From: Bacillota bacterium
GTDB taxonomy: Bacteria > Bacillota > Clostridia > Oscillospirales > Ruminococcaceae
Direction: 5' to 3'
DNA length: 8,808 nucleotides
Assembly (NCBI GenBank): GCA_023395695.1
Contig: JAEWYJ010000336.1
Coordinates: 1-8,808 of the forward strand
In this document: positions 1-5,519 of the stretch, one piece after another
How the letters are laid out: every line of letters begins with the position of its first letter
How positions within the stretch are numbered: position 1 is the first letter of the stretch
Notes under the pieces: generated by a model
The model's database searches: none
What the model was told of the DNA's origin: nothing
Seen by the model: the letters and a program-made list of their open reading frames with translations, nothing else
Translations under genes and position numbers: made by a program

Positions 1-372
1 CTCACACACCGGCGCGCTGTCGACCGCGTCGGCGGCCGCCTTTAGAATAGACAAATAACCGGACTCGCTGCCAAAGGAGAGGACATCGACGCATCCCATT
101 CCCTCTGCGATGCCCGCGACACCAAACGCAAAGCGCTGTGCGGTCGCCATGGCATAGGGGAGCGGCAGCTCAATTATCAGATCGGCGCCGCCCGCAAGCG
201 CCGCCCTGACGCGAGCTCGTTTTTCCGCAATGGCAGGGGTACCGCGCTGGGTAAAGTTTCCGCTCATAATGGCGGCGATATGGGTCGCCCCCGCCTCGCG
301 CGTTTTGGCGATGTGGTAGGCATGCCCGTTATGAAACGGATTATATTCCGCTGCGATTGCCGCAACCATCAT
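1..372 (-). CDS. tmcAL: tRNA(Met) cytidine acetate ligase TmcAL (YlbM family), 5' part only
   Basis: This enzyme uses ATP and acetate to make acetyl-adenylate and acetylates the wobble cytidine (C34) of elongator tRNA-Met in the cytoplasm. The 124 visible residues start MMVAAIAAEYNPFHNGHAYH. The nucleotidyltransferase HxGH signature is H14-N-G-H17 inside YNPFHNGH, followed by MSGNFTQRG near residues 36-44, IELPLPYA near 70-77 and SFGSES near 100-105, all typical of the family. The gene leaves the window on the left, so roughly the last two thirds of the usual ~400 residues are missing. There are two adjacent ATG codons (372-370 and 369-367). A GGGGG-type ribosome binding site lies 8 bases upstream of the first, so I take 372. 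It is divergent from ackA across a 617-base gap and has a near-consensus promoter at 543-571. Assignment is confident; only the missing end is unknown. Confidence 0.93.
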   Translation of the reverse strand, partial: MMVAAIAAEYNPFHNGHAYHIAKTREAGATHIAAIMSGNFTQRGTPAIAEKRARVRAALAGGADLIIELPLPYAMATAQRFAFGVAGIAEGMGCVDVLSFGSESGYLSILKAAADAVDSAPVCE

Positions 373-518
373 GACAGCGTCCCCCTTTCTTTGCCTATTA
401 CTATAACCATCCGGCGCATACCGCACGCAGATTTTCATGGATTTTAAAGTATTTTTGCCCTGAAATCCGCCCGAGATCGTGAAAATATCCAATAATATTC
501 CGATTTAATGCGGTATAC

Positions 519-547
519 TTGCACTTTAGGAAATTATATAATATTAT
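519..547 (+). promoter_or_regulatory. Predicted sigma-A promoter reading toward ackA
   Basis: TTGCAC (519-524), a 17-base spacer and TATTAT (542-547) form a plausible sigma-A promoter with a predicted start near 554. It overlaps the stronger minus-strand promoter at 543-571, so the two could not be occupied fully independently. If real, it gives ackA an unusually long leader of about 435 bases. I found no better -35/-10 pair closer to ackA, but a nearer weak promoter cannot be excluded. Confidence 0.42.
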
Positions 548-571
548 ATTATGGATGAACACCCTAGTCAA
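543..571 (-). promoter_or_regulatory. Predicted sigma-A promoter for tmcAL
   Basis: On the minus strand, TTGACT (571-566), a 17-base spacer and TATAAT (548-543) give 11 of 12 matches to the sigma-A consensus. The predicted start is near 536, leaving a leader of about 165 bases before tmcAL at 372. The -10 lies in a 14-bp palindrome (536-549) that also carries the -10 of a divergent candidate promoter. This is a sequence match only; no transcription data support it. Confidence 0.65.
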
Positions 572-636
572 GGAATTTGGTACAGGCACTGGGGAAAATC
601 AATACCGCGGTAAAATAAGCGGCAGCATCGTATGAA

Positions 637-657
637 GCGAAGGGTGAAAAGTGAATA
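637..657 (+). repeat. Left GTGAANN-type heptad array
   Basis: Three consecutive heptads read GCGAAGG, GTGAAAA and GTGAATA. The same units recur in inverted orientation at 940-967, so the two arrays bracket about 330 bases between the predicted ackA promoter and the ackA start. No convincing flanking target duplication is visible. Confidence 0.5.
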
Positions 658-939
658 CAAAGCGGTATTCACAAGCGAAACACCGGATTAACCAGTAATT
701 TTGTGCCAGTAACAGCGAAAATCCCCGTAATACTGAATGTATTCCGGGCAATTTTAATGGGCCGGGCACAAAAGCAGGGGTTGGCGCGGTTGTTTCAAGC
801 TGTAAATACGGCTTTTAAGGGTAAAAACGCCTGCGGCGGCAACCGGAAATAACACCGGCGCGGCAGGCCGTATGTATTGCAGCCGGCAACGCGTTTGCAA
901 CAGCGCTCAGAAAAGCCCGCCGAGCAGGCGCCGGCATTA

Positions 940-967
940 TTCACCTTTCACGGTTCACTTTTCGCTC
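940..967 (-). repeat. Right heptad array, inverted copy of the left one
   Basis: Four consecutive heptads on the plus strand read TTCACCT, TTCACGG, TTCACTT and TTCGCTC. Read on the minus strand they are GTGAA-type units starting with a GCGAA unit, matching the array at 637-657 in inverted order with one extra unit. The array ends 8 bases before the ackA ribosome binding site. Confidence 0.55.
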
Positions 968-989
968 AAAAAAGCAGGAGGATATAACA

Positions 990-2183
990 ATGAAAATTCT
1001 GGTCATTAATGCGGGCAGCTCTTCGATGAAGTACCAGCTCATCGATATGGAGAGCGAGCTTGTCATCGCCAAGGGCCTGTGCGAGCGCATCGGCGCCGGC
1101 GGCCTTATCAGCCACAAGCTTTCCAACGGCACCAAGATTGAATACGAGACCCCCTTCCCCTCTCACGCCGAGGCGTTTGCCGAGGTTGTGGAGCTTCTGA
1201 CCACCGGTGAGAACAAGGTCATCAGCAACATCTCAGAAATTGCGGCCATCGGCCACCGCGGTGTGCACGGCGGCGAAAAATTTGCCGGCTCGGTGCTCGT
1301 CGACGACGAGGTTATGAAGGCCATTGACGAGCTTTCGGTACTGGCGCCTCTGCATAACCCCCCCGGCCTGACCGCCATAAAAGCCTGCCGCAAGGTGTTT
1401 GGCGAGAAGATTCCAATGGTCGTGGTGTTTGACACTGCTTTCCATCAGACCATGCCGCCTAAAGCTTATATCTACCCGATTCCCTACGAATATTACGAGA
1501 AATACCGCCTGCGCCGCTACGGCATCCACGGCACGAGCCACCGCTTTGTCTCGCAGCGCATGGCCGAGCTGGCCGGCAAATGCGACCTGAAGGTCGTCAC
1601 CTGCCATTTGGGCAACGGCTCCTCCATCACCGCAATCGACGGCTGCAAATGCGTTGACACCACCATGGGCCTGACGCCGCTTGATGGCCTTATCATGGGC
1701 ACCCGCTGCGGCGCGATCGACCCCTCCCTCGTCAGCGTCATGTCTGAGAAGTCGGGCTTCCGCACCAGCAAAATCATCGATATCCTCAACAAGCAGTCCG
1801 GTCTTGTTGGCATCTCGGGCGTTTCGAGCGACATGCGCGACCTGCACGCCGCCGAGGACGCCGGCAACGACCGTGCCAAGCTGGCAGTGGACATTCTGTG
1901 CTACCAGATTAAAAAGTATATCGGCTCCTACGCCGCCGCGCTTGGCGGACTGGATGCCGTCTGCTTCACCGGCGGCATCGGTGAGAACGACGACGTTGTA
2001 CGCGAGCGCGTTTGCGAAAACATGGAGGTGCTGGGCATTAAGTTCGACGCCGCCAAGAACAAGGGCTGCCGCGAAGAGGCCTGCATCTCCACCCCCGACT
2101 CGAAGGTTGCGGTCTGGGTGCTGCCCACCAACGAGGAGCTTTTGATTGCGCGCGACACGAAGGATATTATCGAGACTCTGTAA
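990..2183 (+). CDS. ackA: Acetate kinase
   Basis: AckA catalyses acetyl phosphate + ADP = acetate + ATP, the ATP-yielding last step of acetate fermentation in the cytoplasm. The 397-residue length is normal for the family. Expected residues are all present: N7 in the N-terminal INAGSSS motif, R90 in GHRGVHGG, H122, D148 in VFDTAFHQ, H180 in GIHGTSH, H207 in CHLGNGSS, R239 in GLIMGTRCGAIDPS, the adenosine-binding FTGGIGEN (327-333) and E383 in TNEELLIARDT. AGGAGG sits 8 bases before the ATG. The gene stands alone: a terminator follows 37 bases after the stop, and no phosphotransacetylase (pta) gene is beside it in the window, although pta often neighbours ackA. It is divergent from tmcAL, another acetate-using enzyme. 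Confidence 0.98.
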   Translation: MKILVINAGSSSMKYQLIDMESELVIAKGLCERIGAGGLISHKLSNGTKIEYETPFPSHAEAFAEVVELLTTGENKVISNISEIAAIGHRGVHGGEKFAGSVLVDDEVMKAIDELSVLAPLHNPPGLTAIKACRKVFGEKIPMVVVFDTAFHQTMPPKAYIYPIPYEYYEKYRLRRYGIHGTSHRFVSQRMAELAGKCDLKVVTCHLGNGSSITAIDGCKCVDTTMGLTPLDGLIMGTRCGAIDPSLVSVMSEKSGFRTSKIIDILNKQSGLVGISGVSSDMRDLHAAEDAGNDRAKLAVDILCYQIKKYIGSYAAALGGLDAVCFTGGIGENDDVVRERVCENMEVLGIKFDAAKNKGCREEACISTPDSKVAVWVLPTNEELLIARDTKDIIETL

Positions 2184-2220
2184 GATTTTCAGTGTAATAA
2201 CCGAACCGCACAAAAGTACA

Positions 2221-2258
2221 AAAAAGCCTGCGCTGCCAAATGACAGCGCAGGCTTTTT
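2221..2258. terminator. Bidirectional intrinsic terminator between ackA and the GNAT gene
   Basis: A perfect 15-bp stem (2221-2235 with 2244-2258) encloses an 8-base loop. Five A pairs with five T at the base, giving a U tract on both strands. It lies 37 bases after the ackA stop and 17 bases after the stop of the convergent GNAT gene, so it can end both transcripts. Confidence 0.93.
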
Positions 2259-2275
2259 CTCTTTGCGTAAATCGG

Positions 2276-2971
2276 TCAGGCCAAAGCCGGCACGGCGACC
2301 GGCTGTTGCGGCAGCTGGCGCACAACGTCACATTTTGGGGTGCGAACCATGCAATACTGCACAAGGTCAAAGTGGCTGCGCACCATTTCGTGCAGCGAAA
2401 ACCCGCAGTCGGTATAAAATTTCAGATTTTGCGGGTTGTGGGTTTCGAGCGTGACCAGCAGGCCCTTCTCATCCGCGTAATCGAGCAGCGGGCGCAACAG
2501 CCGGTGCGCAATGCCGGCGCCCTGGCATCTGGGGTCAACGGCCAGATAGATAATATGAATCCGCCGTTTGGTACGCAGCCGGTCAAGCCACTCGGAGTTG
2601 AGATATTTACGGCCGGCAAAAAAGTTAATCAGCGTACCGAGGCTCAGGTCGCCCTTTATCAGGCGCATGTCGCTTTTAAGGGCGTAAAACGCCTCGGTGG
2701 CGTAATAATGCAGGCGGTTATAGGTCGCGGTTTCGTCGTCGAGAACGATAAGCCCGTTCATCTCGGGCGAATCGGCAAACACGTCGCAGGTGTCGTACAT
2801 CTCGTGCACATCGCAATCGAAGAGGCCGGGCAGCGCTTGCAGGCGGATTTTATCCTGCGGGATCAGCTTTTGGTACAGAGGATCTTTTTCAAAGCAGCTG
2901 CAAAGTATCTGGATAGCGCGGGGAAGATCTTTCTTGTTTAAACGATACAATCGATCGGTGTCCAAAATCAT
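2276..2971 (-). CDS. GNAT-family N-acetyltransferase
   Basis: This 231-residue protein is a probable acetyl-CoA-dependent acyltransferase; the substrate is not identifiable. The GNAT core is at about residues 135-195: strand IHIIYLAVDP, then the acetyl-CoA pyrophosphate-binding loop RCQGAGIAHRLL (148-159, Q/RxxGxG/A type), then LVTLETHNPQNLKFYTDCGF (172-191), the usual motif B strand-helix ending in a Y..cGF. The first ~130 residues are the less conserved acceptor-binding half. An AGGA site lies 7 bases before the ATG. The gene follows the LCP gene by 63 bases with no hairpin between, so the two probably share a transcript ending at 2221-2258. Several unrelated GNAT enzymes share this architecture, so only the family call is firm. 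Confidence 0.85.
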   Translation of the reverse strand: MILDTDRLYRLNKKDLPRAIQILCSCFEKDPLYQKLIPQDKIRLQALPGLFDCDVHEMYDTCDVFADSPEMNGLIVLDDETATYNRLHYYATEAFYALKSDMRLIKGDLSLGTLINFFAGRKYLNSEWLDRLRTKRRIHIIYLAVDPRCQGAGIAHRLLRPLLDYADEKGLLVTLETHNPQNLKFYTDCGFSLHEMVRSHFDLVQYCMVRTPKCDVVRQLPQQPVAVPALA

Positions 2972-3034
2972 CCGGCTTTCCTGAAGAATATTTTTACTTA
3001 ATTTGCTTTATAAACAAGATATGGCATTACAGCG

Positions 3035-4294
3035 CTATTTGTCATCTTCCGGCGTCCAGAGCACGATGCCCTCCTGATCAGAGGTGTCCTCTCCGCCGTC
3101 AATATCATCCTCTTCGTTAGTATTTTGCGGGGTATCGGCTGCTTCTGAGACAGCTGAGGCGTCTGGGGTATCCGCGGCCTCGCCGTCCTGGGTCTGTTCG
3201 CCGACGGTGGGCGGCGGTGCAGGGTGTCTGCTGTTCCACTCGGCCATGGCCTGCTGCTGCGCCTGCCACACCCGCGACTGAACCGCGTCGGAGGCAACAT
3301 AGCCCTCGGGGTCAAAGCTGCCATAGCAAAACTCGTTTAAAATGCGGGCGGTTTCCTCCTTATCGAGCATCATCAGGCTGCGGCCGTCGTCGGTCAGCTT
3401 TTTGCCGTACATGCCGGAAAGCGGCAGCGTCATCTGCTTAAGCGTTACGCCCAAAAACGCGGGTGCCTTAGGGATAAGCGCAGCGATATCGCTTTTGGTA
3501 AAGTTGGTCTGCACCATCGGCAGCGCCACATCCAACAGGCGGTCAAGCTGCTTGAGGTTCAGGCTTTTTGTCTGGTCTATCGCGGCCTGCAGCACATTGC
3601 GCTGGCGCTGCACGCGGTGAAAGTCGCTGTCGATAAACCGCTGGCGGGCATAGGCGATGGCGTCAAAGCCGTCAAGGTGGTTTAAGCCCGGTACGACGCG
3701 GTTCTTGGTTGTGGAGTTGGTGTAAATTTCGCCGTTCAGGGCGGCGGCTTCGGTCTCGGTCAGCGTAATATCCACCCCGCCGATGGCGTCGATCAGGTCG
3801 CCCGCTACGCCGACATTGACGCGCACATAACGGTACACCTCAATGCCGAACTGCTCCCGAACCGTTTTGAGCATGGCGTCGGCCCCACCGTAGGTAAAGA
3901 TATGGGTCAGCCAGTCCTCCCCCACGCCCTCTATCGGCACGCCGATGGCGCGCTCAAGGCTGACGAGGTGCGCCGTGTGGTTTTTAAGGTCGAGACTCAG
4001 CAGCATACAGGCATCGGCGCGGGCACTTTCCTGCAATTCCGAGCCGAAGCTGCCCATGTCGGCCGACGCGCGTTCGTCGGTACCCAGCAGCAGCACGTTG
4101 ATGTGATCGAGCTTACCCAGACTTTTGCTCCATGCGTCGGCGGATGAATCATCTCCTCTGTCAAATCCGATTTTATCGAGCTTAGCGTTGATATATATCG
4201 CGCCCGCCACAGCCAGCTCGGCCAGCAGGATCACCAACAGAATCGCGATCCATCCGCCGGGTTTGATGCGCTTGAGCGCTTCTTTAATTCTCAT
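3035..4294 (-). CDS. LytR-CpsA-Psr (LCP) family cell-wall glycopolymer transferase
   Basis: LCP proteins are membrane-anchored, extracellular-facing enzymes that move lipid-linked glycopolymers (teichoic acid, capsule) onto peptidoglycan. This one has 419 residues: a basic N-terminus, one membrane segment (about 14-34), the LCP domain (about 64-236) and an acidic Pro/Asp/Glu-rich low-complexity tail (about 355-419). Visible conserved features are D73 in LLLGTDER, D94 in ARADACMLLSLD, YGGAD (135-139), the YARQR segment (R217, R219) and DSDFHRVQRQ (222-231). The usual SIPRDT-type motif is SLERAI (112-117), keeping the Arg but not the Asp. I start at ATG 4294, with AAGGA about 10 bases upstream. 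An in-frame GTG at 4348 is only one base from an AGGAGG and would add 18 residues before the basic N-terminus. The promoter is at 4391-4419, and the GNAT gene follows. The exact polymer is unknown. Confidence 0.92.
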   Translation of the reverse strand: MRIKEALKRIKPGGWIAILLVILLAELAVAGAIYINAKLDKIGFDRGDDSSADAWSKSLGKLDHINVLLLGTDERASADMGSFGSELQESARADACMLLSLDLKNHTAHLVSLERAIGVPIEGVGEDWLTHIFTYGGADAMLKTVREQFGIEVYRYVRVNVGVAGDLIDAIGGVDITLTETEAAALNGEIYTNSTTKNRVVPGLNHLDGFDAIAYARQRFIDSDFHRVQRQRNVLQAAIDQTKSLNLKQLDRLLDVALPMVQTNFTKSDIAALIPKAPAFLGVTLKQMTLPLSGMYGKKLTDDGRSLMMLDKEETARILNEFCYGSFDPEGYVASDAVQSRVWQAQQQAMAEWNSRHPAPPPTVGEQTQDGEAADTPDASAVSEAADTPQNTNEEDDIDGGEDTSDQEGIVLWTPEDDK

Positions 4295-4390
4295 GGTTGA
4301 ATTTCCTTTGTGTTTTAATAGAGCCACGGCATAATATGCGGGTTGCACCCCTCCTTTTCAGTCGCCTTTAAATATCCTTACAGCTTATGT

Positions 4391-4419
4391 ATCATACTCG
4401 CAAATATTGACGAAATCAA
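4391..4419 (-). promoter_or_regulatory. Predicted sigma-A promoter of the LCP-GNAT transcript
   Basis: On the minus strand, TTGATT (4419-4414), a 17-base spacer and TATGAT (4396-4391) form a good sigma-A promoter. The predicted start near 4384 gives a leader of about 90 bases to the ATG at 4294. The region is AT-rich relative to the neighbouring genes. Confidence 0.62.
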
Positions 4420-4770
4420 GATGTTTTTGTATTTAAATTTTAACAATTCAGGGCGGTTGAAAAGTGTTTTTTTTGGTGAATAAACGGCTTTACAAATCTG
4501 CGCAGGACATGTCTCCAACATATGGCGGCGTATCTAAGCAGTGCCTTATTTTAACCCTTTTATTGCCGCAAGCTTGTCAAAAAAGAAGAGGCGGGCAACC
4601 GGGTTGCATCAAAACGTCTCGACGGTCTGTTTTGCTTTTCCAGCGGGGACTATAACGCACCTTGGGTACAACGGTACAATCAAAGAGGCACTGCGCTCCC
4701 CGAAGGTCAAACAGCCTGATCGGTGCGCATAATCGTTGTGCCATGCTTGCAAGCGGGCTGCACCGCACAA
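4420..4770. other. Non-coding stretch with no recognised feature
   Basis: Only short open frames without good ribosome binding sites are present, and none resembles a known protein. Small symmetric elements are visible: GCAACC-G-GGTTGC (4595-4607), a GGTACAA direct repeat (4665-4671 and 4673-4679) and the 10-bp palindrome GCTTGCAAGC (4745-4754). I could not assign a structured RNA, although a small RNA on either strand is not excluded. Confidence 0.4.
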
Positions 4771-4778
4771 AAAATCTC

Positions 4779-4822
4779 AAAACAAAAGAGAGAGGCAGCG
4801 CATTGAGCGCGTGCCTCTCTCT
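4779..4822 (-). terminator. Intrinsic terminator downstream of the YczE-family gene
   Basis: An 11-bp stem (4787-4797 with 4812-4822) is extended by GCGC pairs (4798-4801 with 4807-4810), with one bulged base (4811) and an ATTGA loop. On the minus strand it is followed by TTTTGTTTT and another T run. It begins 11 bases after the stop codon at 4833, so it ends the tex to YczE-family transcript. Confidence 0.88.
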
Positions 4823-4832
4823 CAAAAAATAT

Positions 4833-5498
4833 TTATTTTTCAGTCTGGGTTTTTCTGTTGCGCAGGTTGTTGACGGTTACGACAGCATTCTCGTGCCGGA
4901 CAGCCTTCGGATCAAAGCGCAGCAGCCCGAAAACCCCCTGCATAATAAAGCCGATACCCAACACCGCCACCAGCGTGCCAATGCCCACCTTGGCCCCCAG
5001 CAGCCAGCCGACCAGCAGCGCGGTGCCCTCCACAATGCCGCGCGCCATTCCCACCGGCACCCGCGGCAGCTTGCGGTGCAGCGCAATCATCAGCGAGTCG
5101 CGCGGGCCGCTGCCCAGCGCCGCACCGACATAAAACGCCATGCCAAAGCAGACAATAACCTGCCCTGCGAGCAGCAGCGCAAGACCCGGCAAAAAGCCGT
5201 TCATTTTGGGCAGCAGCTCAATGTGGTTAAATAAATCCACCATTTTGCCGATCATCACGGTGTTGACCAGCGTGCCAAAGCCTATTTTTTCGCCCAACAG
5301 CACATCCAGCACCAGAATGAACATCCCGACAATAACGCCCGCGTCGCCAAAGCTTAAACCTCTCACGTTGGAAACGCCCATGTTCAGCGCATCCCACGGG
5401 CTTAAACCCAAATTAGCCTGAATCGTCATATAAACGCCACAGCCGTAAGTTGCTATTCCCAGTATCATCCGCAAAAACCGGCGCACATAATCCCGCAT
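4833..5498 (-). CDS. YczE/YyaS/YitT-family integral membrane protein
   Basis: A 221-residue polytopic membrane protein of unknown biochemical role. The family signature is clear: YMTIQANLGLSPWDALNMG (residues 23-41) and GFGTLVNTVMIGKMVDLF (73-90). The second half repeats the first: GAALGSGPRDSLMIAL (125-140) matches the first LGLSPWDAL segment, and VGIGTLVAVLGIG (171-183) matches the first GxGTL segment, so the protein looks like an ancient duplication. Several hydrophobic segments are visible, and the soluble C-terminal tail (about 196-221) is basic. An AAGGGG site lies 7 bases upstream of the ATG. The start is 21 bases after the tex stop, so translation and transcription are probably coupled to tex; the terminator at 4779-4822 follows. 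The better-studied YczE of Bacillus subtilis affects lipopeptide/polyketide production, but nothing here supports that role. Confidence 0.87.
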   Translation of the reverse strand: MRDYVRRFLRMILGIATYGCGVYMTIQANLGLSPWDALNMGVSNVRGLSFGDAGVIVGMFILVLDVLLGEKIGFGTLVNTVMIGKMVDLFNHIELLPKMNGFLPGLALLLAGQVIVCFGMAFYVGAALGSGPRDSLMIALHRKLPRVPVGMARGIVEGTALLVGWLLGAKVGIGTLVAVLGIGFIMQGVFGLLRFDPKAVRHENAVVTVNNLRNRKTQTEK

Positions 5499-5519
5499 TG
5501 CCGCACCCCTTATTTATCC

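Larger units (their letters stand above)
554..989 (+). other. Long hairpin-rich non-coding leader of ackA
   Basis: No convincing gene is visible in this stretch. Several inverted repeats can fold: AATACCGC (601-608) with GCGGTATT (662-669); GTGAATAC (651-658) with GTATTCAC (665-672), which competes with the first; CCCG-t-AATAC (724-733) with GTATT-c-CGGG (739-748); and ATACGG (806-811) with CCGTAT (868-873), enclosing CCTGC (830-834) with GCAGG (863-867) and CCGG (843-846) with CCGG (855-858). None is followed by a clear U tract, so they do not look like ordinary terminators. I could not match the region to a known riboswitch, T-box or 6S RNA. It ends in the ackA ribosome binding site AGGAGG (976-981). 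It could be a structured leader, a separate small RNA or a decayed repeat element. Confidence 0.4.

Noticed and set aside
401..589. 62-residue minus-strand open frame between tmcAL and ackA
   Set aside because: It spans the predicted divergent promoters and the AT palindrome, has no family resemblance and no good ribosome binding site.
577..610. T-box-like fragments TGGTAC and ACCGCGG
   Set aside because: The two pieces are separated by about 20 bases instead of forming one contiguous T-box sequence. There is no specifier stem or terminator, and ackA is not a usual T-box target.
724..748. Hairpin considered as an intrinsic terminator within the ackA leader
   Set aside because: The stem is followed by CAATTTTAATGG rather than a continuous T tract, so attenuation here is not supported.
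1233..2213. 326-residue open frame antisense to ackA
   Set aside because: It is a GC-driven shadow of the ackA coding sequence. The translation is Ala/Gly/Val/Asp-rich low complexity with no recognisable domain.
2240..2941. 233-residue plus-strand open frame opposite the GNAT gene
   Set aside because: It begins inside the bidirectional terminator loop and is antisense to a clear GNAT protein; no family features.
4346..4348. GTG at 4348 as the LCP start, adding 18 residues
   Set aside because: The AGGAGG is only one base away, too close for initiation. ATG 4294 has a workable ribosome binding site and gives a standard basic-then-membrane N-terminus.
4456..4482. Another possible GTGAANN repeat remnant (TGAAAAGTG, GGTGAATAA)
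   Set aside because: The units are interrupted by a T run, are out of heptad register and have no inverted partner before 4833.
4640..4770. Possible 6S RNA or tmRNA-like segment (GGGGACTATAAC, GCAAGCGGGC)
   Set aside because: The matches are short. No closed 6S-type duplex, tRNA-like acceptor end or tag reading frame could be traced.
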